The notes under the pieces: generated by a model
What the model was told of the DNA's origin: nothing
Databases searched by the model: none
Seen by the model: only the letters and a program-made list of their open reading frames with translations
Origin: JBDWFY01 sp965275915
GTDB taxonomy: Bacteria; Pseudomonadota; Alphaproteobacteria; Rhizobiales; Stappiaceae
Length of the DNA: 64,000 nt
Reading direction: 5' to 3'
Assembly (NCBI GenBank): GCA_965275915.1
Contig: CBDHYI010000007.1
Coordinates: forward strand, 1,860,001 to 1,924,000
Part shown: piece after piece, positions 16,777 through 25,535 of the stretch
Layout: each line of letters starts with the position of its first letter
Position numbering within the stretch: the first letter of the stretch is position 1
Position numbers and translations under genes: made by a program

Positions 16777-18159
16777 GTGAACAAGCGCAAATTCCTGATT
16801 ATCGGCGGGGGGACAACGGGGTGGCTTCTTGCCCTTTACCTCGTCAGGTGGTATCCGAAGAAAAATCACCCGAATGTGGAAATTACGCTGGTTGAATCAC
16901 CGAGCATCGGTACCATCGGTGTCGGCGAGGGGACGTTTCAGATACTAAACCGTGCCTTTGACGTACTCGGACTTGAAGAAGATGAATGGATGCCCCGGTG
17001 CGACGCGACGTACAAGACCGGGATAAAGTTCGCGAACTGGGGCAGGGAGCCGCACTATTTCCATGCGTTCCAGGTGATGTTCCACGATCAGTATCTGCCC
17101 TACTTCTGGGAAGACGGGCAGATGCGTACGCCGGTGACCTGTTCCTTTACCGCATCCGATTATGTGCCGACGCTCGACGAGTTTGTCGATGCATCGCACT
17201 ATTACTGTGCTGAGAAGGCGTCCAGACTTGACGGCTATTCCTACCACTTTGACTCTGCAAAACTGGCCGACTATCTGAAACGCAAGTCCATCGAGCGCGG
17301 CCTCAATTATATTCGTGACACGATAACATCGATCGAGATGTCGCCAGACGGAAGTGTCAAGCATGTTGTGCTTCAGGAAAACGGCATACAGGACGCCGAC
17401 TATTTCCTGGACTGTTCAGGCTTTCATGGTGTTCTGATCGACAAGGCGCTGAATGTACCCTTTGTCGACGAAAAACGGTCATTGCTTTGCGATCGGGCCC
17501 TGGCAACCCGGATCTTCCGCCCCGGCGTAACGAAAGCCCAGGACAGGGTGTTCACTACCAGCACGACGGCGAACGCCGGCTGGATCTGGCAGATACCGCT
17601 GCACGGCAAGGACGGCTGCGGCTATGTCTATTCCAGTGATTTTATTAGCGAAGACGCGGCGCGCCTGGAGTTCCAGCAGTTCATTGAGAAGACATATGGA
17701 ATGTCGGTCCCGGGGGAGGACATCAGGCCGCTAAGATTCAGGACCGGCCAGCGAGAAATGTCCTGGCACAAAAATTGTGTCAGTTTCGGACTGGCAAGCA
17801 ATTTCATCGAGCCGCTGGAGGCAACTGCCATCGGCATGACGAGTATCAGTATCGTTGAATTCCTGAGATCCGTCATCAAGATCGATAAGGGCGCGGATCC
17901 GGACGCCGTGCGCGACGAATTCAACACCTGGGGAACCGGATATTACCACGATGTGAAGGATTTCATCATTGGTCACTATGCGACCGCGAGCCGCGATGAC
18001 ACACCGTTTTGGAAAGCCAATAAGCGCGAGATCTACATTCCCGACGGCCTGCGTGAACAACTGGACTGCTGGAGGGAAGAACGCCAGCTGTTGATGCCGA
18101 AGGCGATCTTTTCGCTGCCGAGCTGGTTCAGCATGCTGGTCGGGCAGTCCTACCGGTGA
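16777..18159 (+). CDS. Flavin-dependent tryptophan-halogenase family protein
   Basis: 460 residues, close to the ~500 of PrnA-type halogenases. It has the FAD site GGGTTGW at residues 10-16, the GVGEGT motif, and the hypohalous-acid lysine as K80 in TYKTGIKF (PrnA Lys79). It also has the halogenase motif W269-x-W271-x-I-P and the catalytic glutamate E348 in EPLEATAIG (PrnA Glu346). All key residues are kept, so active chlorination or bromination is likely, using FADH2 from a reductase elsewhere. The peptide precursor at 12783 ends in Trp, an obvious candidate target. The GTG start follows TGAGGTAG. Confidence 0.92.
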   Translation: MNKRKFLIIGGGTTGWLLALYLVRWYPKKNHPNVEITLVESPSIGTIGVGEGTFQILNRAFDVLGLEEDEWMPRCDATYKTGIKFANWGREPHYFHAFQVMFHDQYLPYFWEDGQMRTPVTCSFTASDYVPTLDEFVDASHYYCAEKASRLDGYSYHFDSAKLADYLKRKSIERGLNYIRDTITSIEMSPDGSVKHVVLQENGIQDADYFLDCSGFHGVLIDKALNVPFVDEKRSLLCDRALATRIFRPGVTKAQDRVFTTSTTANAGWIWQIPLHGKDGCGYVYSSDFISEDAARLEFQQFIEKTYGMSVPGEDIRPLRFRTGQREMSWHKNCVSFGLASNFIEPLEATAIGMTSISIVEFLRSVIKIDKGADPDAVRDEFNTWGTGYYHDVKDFIIGHYATASRDDTPFWKANKREIYIPDGLREQLDCWREERQLLMPKAIFSLPSWFSMLVGQSYR

Positions 18160-18511
18160 CCAATTCAGGACGATAGATTCAGGTGCGTGGTGTGCTTCCG
18201 CCGGGACAATCCTGAAACGTGAGAGTCAAACTCGGCAGCGGGAAGAGGTGAATTTGAACGCTGCTGAGTTTAGTCGTCTGTGAAGAAGTGATAGCCGGTT
18301 GAATTTCCATCTGTTTTTGCAAGTTTGAAGTACTCGGTTTTGCAAGAAACGGTGGTTTTGGCCGTCGTTTTCTTGCGTTTTCGGATTCCTTTTTCCGACC
18401 GGTTGTGATTCCCTGAGGCAGGCCGAACAGGGGGGGTGACAATGCGACCGAGAAAGCCTGCCAAAGCTGATCATGACGACCTCTTCCGGGCCCGTCTCGA
18501 TCAGATCATCA
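18160..18511. other. Non-coding region after the halogenase gene
   Basis: About 350 bp with no recognisable gene or clear terminator. Its right border is the left end of the IS6 element; the original sequence beyond is lost or lies elsewhere. Confidence 0.4.
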
Positions 18512-19319
18512 GGTGCTGTCACATTATTTTTTCGTCAAGACTGCCGGTTTAATTGGTTGGCATGATCAGATCCGCGCCGAAATACAAGAACCATCGCTAT
18601 CCAATCGAGATTGTTGCCCGTGCCGTTTGGCTCTATTTCCGCTTCAATGTGAGCCTGCGTGAGGTGGAAGAACTGCTGCTGGAACGCGACATTGCTGTTT
18701 CCTACGAGACCATCCGGCGATGGTGCAAGAAACACGGTTCCGACTATGCACGCCGTCTGCGCCGCAAAGGACCGACGCAAGACGATGTCTGGCACCTCGA
18801 TGAAGTCGCGGTGCGCCTCAATGGCCGTAAATGCTGGTTGTGGCGTGCTGTGGATCAGGATGGATATGTTCTCGATGAGATCGTCCAGACCCGCCGCAAT
18901 ACCAAGGCCGCCAAACGATTGCTGAGGCGGCTTCTGAAGCAACAGGGTCTGGCACCCAAACTCATGATCACCGATAAGCTACGCTCCTATGGTGCTGCAA
19001 AACGCCAAGTGATGCCGACCGTCGAACACCGCTCACACAAGGGCTTGAACAATCGGGCGGAGAACTCTCACTTGCCCTTTCGAAAACGGGAACGAACGCG
19101 GCGAGGTTTCCAATCAATCCGCTCCCTGCAACAGTTCTTGTCGATCTTCTCAGCCGTCCGCAACCTCTTCGTCCCAGCCCGCATACACCGTTCCGCAGCA
19201 GACATTCGAAATCACCGGGATCAGGCTTTCGCCCAATGGCAAGCAGTGAGCCTTTATTCTATCTGAAACCCCTGCTGACAGGATCCTTGCATCCACAAAT
19301 CAAATAACTTGACAATGCC
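18512..19319 (+). mobile_element. IS6-family insertion sequence
   Basis: About 808 bp. The left end begins GGTGCTGTCACATTATTTTT; the right, read inward, begins GGCATTGTCAAGTTATTTG: short, imperfect inverted repeats as in IS6/IS26-type elements. The flanks (…GATCATCA and AGCCGCAT…) show no 8-bp duplication, consistent with IS6-driven cointegrate formation or deletion joining two previously separate segments here. Confidence 0.75.
18562..19266 (+). CDS. IS6-family transposase
   Basis: 234 residues, complete. Helix-turn-helix region (NVSLREVEELLLERDIAVS, ETIRRWCKKHG) then a DDE core (WHLDEVAVRLNGRKCWLWRA with the first Asp, LMITDKLRSYGAA with the second, NRAENSHLPFRKRER with the Glu). The ATG at 18562 is used. 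It probably drove the duplication and rearrangement of the ankyrin segment. Confidence 0.9.
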   Translation: MIRSAPKYKNHRYPIEIVARAVWLYFRFNVSLREVEELLLERDIAVSYETIRRWCKKHGSDYARRLRRKGPTQDDVWHLDEVAVRLNGRKCWLWRAVDQDGYVLDEIVQTRRNTKAAKRLLRRLLKQQGLAPKLMITDKLRSYGAAKRQVMPTVEHRSHKGLNNRAENSHLPFRKRERTRRGFQSIRSLQQFLSIFSAVRNLFVPARIHRSAADIRNHRDQAFAQWQAVSLYSI

Positions 19320-19843
19320 AGCCGCATAACATCAACGAAATAAATGAGCCAAACGCTTGCTTAATTTAAGCAGCAATCAGTCCAGAAATCCCTGACGACG
19401 GACAGGTAGGAAACCATGCGCAATGTTTTTTCGGCCGCCAAACCCGGTTTGTGTCGATATCTGGTAAATGCAACACGATGGGTGGGGAGCAAATCTAAAA
19501 CCGGTCTTACGGGTTTTGTTCTCTCAATTTTCTTGAGTGTCGCCACGCTGAATTCGGCTGCTGCCGGGAACTTTTGTGAGGAACTATGTGATCCGCACTG
19601 GTGGGCAACAGCAGATTCAGCGCAGATTGCCGAAACGCTCGGTAAGTCGGACGTAAACGCCTATGATAAAGAGTTCGACATGAATACCGCACTTTTCACG
19701 GTCGTCCAATATGGCACATTGGAGCAAATGGGCCTTGTGCTGGATGCCGGTGCAATAGTCGATCAGCGTTATGGGGCGGACTATGAGTATACGCCTCTCA
19801 TGATCGCTGCAGAATTCGAAGAGCCGGGTAAGGTAGACCGTTT
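19317..19843 (+). repeat. 527-bp duplication, copy 2
   Basis: Near-identical to 9464-9990. It starts inside the last codons of the IS3-type transposase gene, directly at the right end of the IS6 element, and runs into the intact ankyrin gene. The low divergence suggests a recent duplication. Confidence 0.85.
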
Positions 19844-20276
19844 ATTGGCCGCAGGAGCTGATCCGGACGCGCTCGATTATGCAGACTCAACCCCACTCAT
19901 GTTCGCAGCAAAGAACCTGCACTCAGATACCGTCAGTCCGCTCCTGGGTGCTGGTGCAAAGCTCGATACCGGGGACAAATATGGCTACACGGCTCTTATG
20001 TATGCCGCAATGAACCACAATCCGGCGGCAATACGAACTTTGACTGAAGCCGGTGCGAACCTGAATCTACAGTCAATTTACGGCGAGACGGCGCTCATAG
20101 TAGCTGTGCAAAATGAAGGCTCTCAAATTGTGACGATCCTGCTTGAAGCCGGCGCAGATGCAAAGATAAAGCAAGAAGACGGTTTGACGGCTCTCGATAT
20201 CGCAGTCGAGAAGGAAAAGGAAATCAGTGAGCTTGCAAGGAGGCAACTGACGGCTGCGGTGAAAGATGAAAAATAG
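19416..20276 (+). CDS. Ankyrin-repeat protein with signal peptide
   Basis: 286 residues. The long N-terminal export signal has a hydrophobic core at about 30-48 and ends AAAGNFC. A short domain with FCEELCDPHWW follows, then about five ankyrin repeats (TPLMIAAEF, TPLMFAAKN, TALMYAAMN, TALIVAVQN, TALDIAVEK). It is probably periplasmic or surface-exposed and mediates protein contacts, and may be an inhibitor or immunity-type scaffold. A truncated copy lies at 9563 and a diverged relative (CPSCDLDWAESAKVEDIRQL) at 31755. All three sit beside IS elements or broken genes. AGGTAGGAAACC precedes the start. Confidence 0.85.
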   Translation: MRNVFSAAKPGLCRYLVNATRWVGSKSKTGLTGFVLSIFLSVATLNSAAAGNFCEELCDPHWWATADSAQIAETLGKSDVNAYDKEFDMNTALFTVVQYGTLEQMGLVLDAGAIVDQRYGADYEYTPLMIAAEFEEPGKVDRLLAAGADPDALDYADSTPLMFAAKNLHSDTVSPLLGAGAKLDTGDKYGYTALMYAAMNHNPAAIRTLTEAGANLNLQSIYGETALIVAVQNEGSQIVTILLEAGADAKIKQEDGLTALDIAVEKEKEISELARRQLTAAVKDEK

Positions 20277-20306
20277 AAATGCGGACGCTCATTCGCTGAC
20301 GCGCAT

Positions 20307-21363
20307 ACTAAAGCATCTCTGCCTTTGACCGAATCGGCGAGGGATTCCTTTTCTGGTTGAATTATGATTCAAGATGCATGCTGGAAGCGGAGGCCAGCAT
20401 GCATGACCCGAGCTTATTCCCTTGATTTACGAGAACGTGTTGTCGCGGCTGTCATGGCGGGCGCGTCGGTACGGGCTGTTGCGGCCCGTTTTGGTGTTGC
20501 GCCCTCGAGCGTGGTGCGCTGGTCCCGGCAATATCGCCAGACAGGCAGCTTCGCGCCCGGCAAGATGGGCGGCCACCGTCCGGTTCTTCTGGAGCCGCAT
20601 CGCGACTTCATCATCGAGCGGCTGAAGCAGGTGTCCCATATGACGACCGGACAATTGCAGAAGGAACTTGCGGCGCGCGGTGTCGTCGTGTGCCAGGACA
20701 CGGTGTGGCGCTTTCTGCGCCGGAAGGGCCTGAGCTTCAAAAAAAAAGCCTGGTGGCCGATGAGCGCTCGCGTCGCGACGTTGCCTGGCGACGCAAGCGC
20801 TGGAAGGCTTGGCAGGGCCGGATCGATGCAAAGCGTCTGGTGTTCATCGACGAAACCTGGATCCGGACCGACATGGCACCGCTGCGCGGCTGGGGACCAA
20901 AGGGAAAGCGGCTGACCGGCTACGCACCGCACGGACGCTGGCGCACCATGACGTTCCTGGCGGCCCTGCGATATGACAGGCTCACCGTCCCATGTGTCTT
21001 TGACGGTCCGATCAACGGCGAATGCTTCCGGGCCTATGTCGATCAGCTGTTGCTGCCGACCCTCAAGCCCGGCGACATCGTCATCATGGACAACCTTGGC
21101 AGCCACAAGTCAAAGGCCGTGCGAACGGCCATAAAGTCGGCCGGAGCAAAGCTCTTCTTCCTGCCCAAGTACTCACCCAACCTGAACCCGATCGAGCAAA
21201 CCTTCTCAAAGATCAAACACTGGATGCGAATGGCCCAGGAACGGACCATCGAAGATGCCTGGAAGCGCATCGGCAAGCTCATAACAACCATCAAGCCCGA
21301 CGAATGCGCAAACTACTTCAAAGCCGCTGGATATCTGCCAACCTAAATCAGATACGCTTTAGT
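20307..21363 (+). mobile_element. IS630-family insertion sequence
   Basis: About 1.06 kb. Inverted ends: CTAAAGCATCTCTG near 20308 and, read inward from the right, CTAAAGCGTATCTG near 21362, each next to TA-type sequence as expected for this family. It contains one transposase gene in two frames and lies 30 bp after the ankyrin gene. Confidence 0.7.
20403..21346 (+). CDS. IS630-family transposase in two frames
   Basis: The first frame (20403 to the A-run) carries the helix-turn-helix (ASVRAVAARFGVAPSSVVRW). The second (in the -1 frame, to 21346) carries the DDE core: VFIDETWIRTDMAPLRGWG, DIVIMDNLGSHKSKAVR and NPIEQTFSKIKHWMR. The frames meet at nine A residues (20739-20747) in the codons for GLSFKKK. 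This may be programmed -1 frameshifting, known in some IS630 members, or a single inactivating indel; sequence alone cannot decide. Confidence 0.82.
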
Positions 21364-21594
21364 GCTATCACTAGGACTGACAGTTTTCAGCCTACGCCAG
21401 CAAGACGGCCTTCACCGGAAGGGTACCTTTCAAACGGCCTAAAATTTCCGGAACGGCGACTGGAATTGCCAGCCTTCGGTGCGGGCAGTATGATCGAGCT
21501 ATTTGCGGACATAGGGAATGACCCCGCCCCCGATCTCTTCAATCCTGCCGGGCATCATGTAGTCATGGTGACCCAGCCCCTTGATCCGGGCCGT

Positions 21595-22500
21595 TCAAGT
21601 GTAGAATCCGTTCTTGTTTCTTTCCGTTAATCTGGTTGAGGTCAAGGCCTCCTGAGCGGAGCCATTGCGTCGCTCAAGCGAAGCAGGCCGGGCTGCTGGA
21701 TTTAGCCTGGCGTAGGCGGCCGGTGCCAGCCCGCCAAGTGATGTATGTGGTCGCTGTGTGTTGTAATCGATCCTCCAGTTCTCGATGATGAGCCGGGCTT
21801 CGGCAAGATTGCCGAAGATGTGTTCATTCAGGCATTCGTCACGCAGCCGGCCGTTGAAGCTTTCAACGAAGGCGTTCTGCATAGGTTTGCCGGGTGCGAT
21901 ATAATGCCAGTTCACGCCGGTGTCCTGGCACCATTTCAGGACGGCATGTGATGTCATTTCCGTTCCATTGTCGCTGACAATCATGTCTGGCGGCCCGCGC
22001 CACCGGATCAACGCATCCAGTTCGCGTGTCATTCGAGCACCCGACAGCGAGCGATCCACAACCGTTGCCAGTGCTTCGCGGGTGCAATCATCCACGATGC
22101 ACAGCACCCGGAACCGCTGACCGTCCGCCATGGCATCGGACACAAAGTCGAGCGACCAGCGCTGGTTTGCCCGGTCCGGCAACAGGATCGGCCTACGTGT
22201 TCCAAGGGCCCGTTTGCGCGACCGTCTGCGGCGCACCGCCAGACCTTCTTCGCGATAGAGCCGGAACAGTTTCTTGTGGTTCACCTTGTATCCTTCCCTG
22301 GCCAGCAGGATACCCAAGCGACGATAGCCGAAGCGACGCCGCTCATGCGCCAGTTCCCGCAGCCGTTTGCGCAGGGCGTCATCGCCCCGATCCCTTTTTG
22401 CATACTGAAAGACGGACCGGTGCAGATCCGCCAGGTCACACGCCCGACGCTCGCTCAGGCCATGCCGATCCATCACGTACCGCACCGCCCGTCGCTTCAC
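21595..22500 (-). CDS. IS3-family transposase OrfB (integrase core)
   Basis: 301 residues with HTH_21 region ([16 protein letters not shown]) and rve core: [25 protein letters not shown] and [18 protein letters not shown] give the D, D and E residues. The true product is probably OrfAB, made by -1 slippage on the A6C run of orfA's end (minus strand near 22515), giving [14 protein letters not shown] across the junction. It looks intact. Confidence 0.9.
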   Translation of the reverse strand: MKRRAVRYVMDRHGLSERRACDLADLHRSVFQYAKRDRGDDALRKRLRELAHERRRFGYRRLGILLAREGYKVNHKKLFRLYREEGLAVRRRRSRKRALGTRRPILLPDRANQRWSLDFVSDAMADGQRFRVLCIVDDCTREALATVVDRSLSGARMTRELDALIRWRGPPDMIVSDNGTEMTSHAVLKWCQDTGVNWHYIAPGKPMQNAFVESFNGRLRDECLNEHIFGNLAEARLIIENWRIDYNTQRPHTSLGGLAPAAYARLNPAARPASLERRNGSAQEALTSTRLTERNKNGFYT

Positions 22501-22508
22501 GTCAGGCG

Positions 22509-22772
22509 TCAGTAGTTTTTTGTCGCCAGATCCTTAAGGGCAGCGTTGTCCAGCATCGCCTCCGCCAGCATCCGCTTAAGCTTGTTGTTCTCTTCTTCAA
22601 GCGCCTTCAGCTTCTTTGCGTCCGACACGTTCATGCCACCAAACCGGGCCTTGTACTTGTAGAAAGTCGCATCGCTGATGCCGTACTTGCGGCACAGGTC
22701 TTGGGCCTTCACCCCGGCCTCATATTCCTTGATCATTCCGATGATCTGCTCGTCTGAAAATCTGCGTTTCAT
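22509..22772 (-). CDS. IS3-family transposase OrfA
   Basis: 87 residues: helix-turn-helix ([35 protein letters not shown]) and a leucine-zipper-like tail ([20 protein letters not shown]). Start at the MKRRFSDEQ methionine, with AAAGGATGGAGC just upstream. It ends eight bases before the OrfB start and feeds it by frameshifting. Confidence 0.9.
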   Translation of the reverse strand: MKRRFSDEQIIGMIKEYEAGVKAQDLCRKYGISDATFYKYKARFGGMNVSDAKKLKALEEENNKLKRMLAEAMLDNAALKDLATKNY

Positions 22773-23059
22773 GCTCCATCCTTTCATGGACGGATCACTA
22801 ACACCTCCGTGGCCCAAATTCACGGGACTGCGTCATCGCCTTTGGCCCAAGGCACATAAATGCCGCGAATGTTTAACCGCATGGCAATCGCGATACTTGT
22901 ATAGGGCTAAGGGCGACCAACGTCTACAAATGGGCTGATAGCCGTAGTTCGACCAGCTCAGCTCGAAAGGCAGCAATGGGCCGTCCGCTCCATCGTCTCG
23001 GGAATCTCTGTCGCTGTGCCAGAACCGAGGACCACGAGGAGCCCAGAGCAAACACAAAG

Positions 23060-23890
23060 TCAGAGGGGAAGGCGTGCGTGAATCTCAATCGGGGCTATTA
23101 ATCCACCTTCTATGTTTCGAACCATGTGTTGTACTTTAAGCGCCGTATCGTCACCCATGATAAGGTGCAGACCAAGAGGTGGAGGACCATCTGAACCGCT
23201 TTGCGCGGCCGCCAGATCCGCAAAGAACTGTTTGGCGAATGCAGTGCGGTCGATACGGTCGGCCAATTCGAAACCTACGGATTTCAAAGCCGCCTCATAT
23301 GTCTCTGGTGGCGCAAGGGCGCTCTGTTCCGAAGATGAAGCCCACGGTGCCGGGTAATCCATTTGGCCCTCAACGACTTGCATCACATCATAAATCGCAA
23401 AAATGCCTCCTGGTTTGAGCACACGCTTCGCCTCGCGCGCAATGCCGACTTTGTCCGTGATGTTCATACCAACGTGGATCATGTACGCGGCGTCCATGGA
23501 GTCGCTTTCTAACGGCAGATTGAGGACACTGCCTTCGATGAGTTGAACCCGGTCCGACAAACCTGTCCATTCCGTAAGAGCGCGTCCGGTCTCCACAAAC
23601 TCAGCGGTCAAATCGATGCCGGTTACATGCGCCCCGGTTGCCGCAGCGATGTAGCGAGCTGGACCGCCAAGACCACATCCAAAATCGACAACGCGACTTT
23701 CGGGCGAAAGGTCCAGTGCCTTTACAAAAGGTTCCGTCGCACGCCGTCCGCCAATGTGAAACTCGTCAACCGGTGCCAAAGCGTCGTGAGAAATTGGCGG
23801 GGTTAAGTCCAGTGCTGCACAACCATCAGAAATTCGCTTAAGCAAGTGACCCGAATGGTAGTGGAGCGCGACTTCAGTGGGATTGGTCAT
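23060..23890 (-). CDS. SAM-dependent class I methyltransferase
   Basis: 276 residues with motif I VVDFGCGLGGPARYIA, motif II near VTGIDLTAEFVE and motif IV region LPLESDSMDAAYMIHVGMN. The layout resembles small-molecule N- or O-methyltransferases such as the sarcosine/dimethylglycine type. GGGAGG precedes the start. No pathway partners are adjacent; it stands between an IS3 element and a MarR-type gene, so the substrate is unknown. Confidence 0.88.
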   Translation of the reverse strand: MTNPTEVALHYHSGHLLKRISDGCAALDLTPPISHDALAPVDEFHIGGRRATEPFVKALDLSPESRVVDFGCGLGGPARYIAAATGAHVTGIDLTAEFVETGRALTEWTGLSDRVQLIEGSVLNLPLESDSMDAAYMIHVGMNITDKVGIAREAKRVLKPGGIFAIYDVMQVVEGQMDYPAPWASSSEQSALAPPETYEAALKSVGFELADRIDRTAFAKQFFADLAAAQSGSDGPPPLGLHLIMGDDTALKVQHMVRNIEGGLIAPIEIHARLPL

Positions 23891-24337
23891 ATTGAAGCCT
23901 CCCTAACTAATGCCGCTACGATACACCCGGTGATTTTGAATGTCAGGTCCGTCCCGCAGACTGCTATCTCGCTCTTTGCCCGATTGTGCAAACGCAGCGA
24001 ACGGCAGGTTCGACGGGCCGCGTCGCAGCATCGAGACCCCGAAGTGGAAGTCGGTTCTGGGCCGAAGTCCCTTCCACAGTCCAGCAATTTTTGTGGCGCG
24101 GAAAATTACCTTTTGAGCCCTTTTGACCAATGCTGCCGCGTGAATGAATGACGGGTTTGTCGCACATAGGCCCTTTCAGACAGCATCCAGCGCGATCCCA
24201 AGACTGACCTCCGCCGCAAGGAGCCTGGCGCGCACTGCCTAGACAAAGATCGGTTCAAGTCAAGCGGTTTCGTCAAGTGCCATACGATGCCTTCAGATGG
24301 TTGCAAGCAACTTAACATTAGTATATTAACTATTAGG
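23891..24337. other. Intergenic region with dispersed repeat and AT-rich promoter
   Basis: About 450 bp without a gene. It contains repeat copy 2 at 24001-24032. It ends in an AT-rich stretch with interrupted TTAACAT/ATGTTA symmetry (24311-24345), a plausible operator for the MarR-type regulator that starts there. Confidence 0.45.
24001..24032. repeat. Dispersed intergenic repeat, copy 2
   Basis: Matches 8415-8446 at 28 of 32 bases. It lies in a non-coding stretch between the methyltransferase and MarR-type genes. Confidence 0.5.
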
Positions 24338-24949
24338 ATGTTATGTAATGCGCCGAAGCTTCATCTCCTACTCCACTCGGCCGACCTGATCGAAGAGCGG
24401 CTTCGCATTCAGCTTTTGCCGCTTGCCATTAGGCCCCGGCAAGCCCGGATCGTGGACGCGCTGAATCGGATGGGCGCAGCCTCGCAGGTCGATCTAGCAC
24501 GGGAGTTCAACGTCTCTCCCGCGAGCATGAGCACGATGACCGCCCGCCTGATCGAGGGCGGTTTCATCAGCCGAGAGACCAACCCCGACGAACTGCGCAG
24601 CAACGTGCTCCGGCTGACCGAATACGGCGAAGCGCTTCTGGAAGACATCCGGAAAGCATGGGCCGAGGTCGACAAGATCATCGAAAGTGCGATCGGCCCG
24701 CAGCGGGCGGACGAACTCGCCAATCTGACATTGGCCCTCCGCGATGCGCTTGGCGGGCGCCCGCCCGGTCACGGTTTTGCCAAGGGAGAACGAAGACGAA
24801 AAGCATGCAAGACCGAGCAGAGCGGCAGCAGGCGACCGACTGACTTTGGTTGCCGATGCGTATTGCCAGTTATTCAATTGAAAGGGACCGACTATGCGAA
24901 GACCCCTTATTGCAGCGGCATTGATAGCCGCTTCCGCTACCTCCCTTAA
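24338..24949 (+). CDS. MarR family transcriptional regulator
   Basis: The central region has the winged helix of MarR proteins (RQARIVDALNRMGAASQVDLA, FNVSPASMSTMTARLIEGGF, SNVLRLTEYGEALL). The C-terminal ~60 residues beyond GRPPGHGFAKG look unlike the family and overlap the next gene by 56 bp, so a frameshift near 24790 could have lengthened the protein. Start chosen at 24338, directly after the AT-rich operator-like stretch; 24287 is an alternative. It probably regulates the two secreted-protein genes that follow. Confidence 0.72.
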   Translation: MLCNAPKLHLLLHSADLIEERLRIQLLPLAIRPRQARIVDALNRMGAASQVDLAREFNVSPASMSTMTARLIEGGFISRETNPDELRSNVLRLTEYGEALLEDIRKAWAEVDKIIESAIGPQRADELANLTLALRDALGGRPPGHGFAKGERRRKACKTEQSGSRRPTDFGCRCVLPVIQLKGTDYAKTPYCSGIDSRFRYLP

Positions 24950-25535
24950 CGCCGAGACATTTTCAGCCGACGTCTGGGCCGACAATTGGTTCGAGATGCG
25001 GATTGACGGTCTGCAGGTCGCTCAAGACAGTGTGCCTATCACGACCGAGCGATCGTTCAACGCAGAGAGTTTTGAATTCGAAGCCGACCGGCCCTTCGTG
25101 ATCGGCCTTGTCGCCAAGGACTTCAAGGAAAACGATACCGGGCTGGAGTATATCGGGACCGGGCGGCAGCAGATGGGCGATGGCGGTGTGATCCTCCAGA
25201 TCAAAGATGCCGCGGGCGATACTGTCGTGGTGAGCGATTCCGGCTGGCAGTGCTTTGTCACGCACACCGCTCCTCTCGACAAGTCGTGCGAACGCTCGGC
25301 AAACCCTGTCGCGGGCGAAGGGGCCTGTGGCTTCGCAGCGCTGGACGAACCGGCGGGTTGGGACCGGCCCGCGTTCGACGCCTCCGACTGGCCTCAGGCG
25401 ACGATGTATTCGACCCGCGCGGTCGATCCCAAGGGCGGCTATGACCGGATCGACTGGGTCGATACGGCAGAATTCATCTGGGGTCCCGATCTTGAACAAA
25501 GCAACACAATCCTCTGCCGGGCGGCAGTCCAATGA
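24894..25535 (+). CDS. Secreted protein of unknown function
   Basis: 213 residues with a signal peptide (MRRPLIAAALIAASATSLNA). The mature part is acidic and rich in Trp and Asp with four Cys, and looks beta-rich (VWADNWFEMRIDGLQV, GWQCFVTHTAPLDKSC). It reminds one of carbohydrate-binding jelly-roll modules but no family is assigned. It overlaps the YHYH gene by 4 bp, so the two are co-translated. Confidence 0.7.
   Translation: MRRPLIAAALIAASATSLNAETFSADVWADNWFEMRIDGLQVAQDSVPITTERSFNAESFEFEADRPFVIGLVAKDFKENDTGLEYIGTGRQQMGDGGVILQIKDAAGDTVVVSDSGWQCFVTHTAPLDKSCERSANPVAGEGACGFAALDEPAGWDRPAFDASDWPQATMYSTRAVDPKGGYDRIDWVDTAEFIWGPDLEQSNTILCRAAVQ

Larger units (their letters stand above)
21595..22830 (-). 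mobile_element. IS3-family insertion sequence (IS407-like group)
   Basis: About 1.2 kb with overlapping orfA and orfB on the minus strand. The exact ends were not resolved; about TGTAGAATCCG near 21600 and GTTAGTGATCCG (read inward) near 22805 are the best candidates. About 230 bp between the IS630 right end and this element (21364-21594) holds no recognisable gene. Confidence 0.7.
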
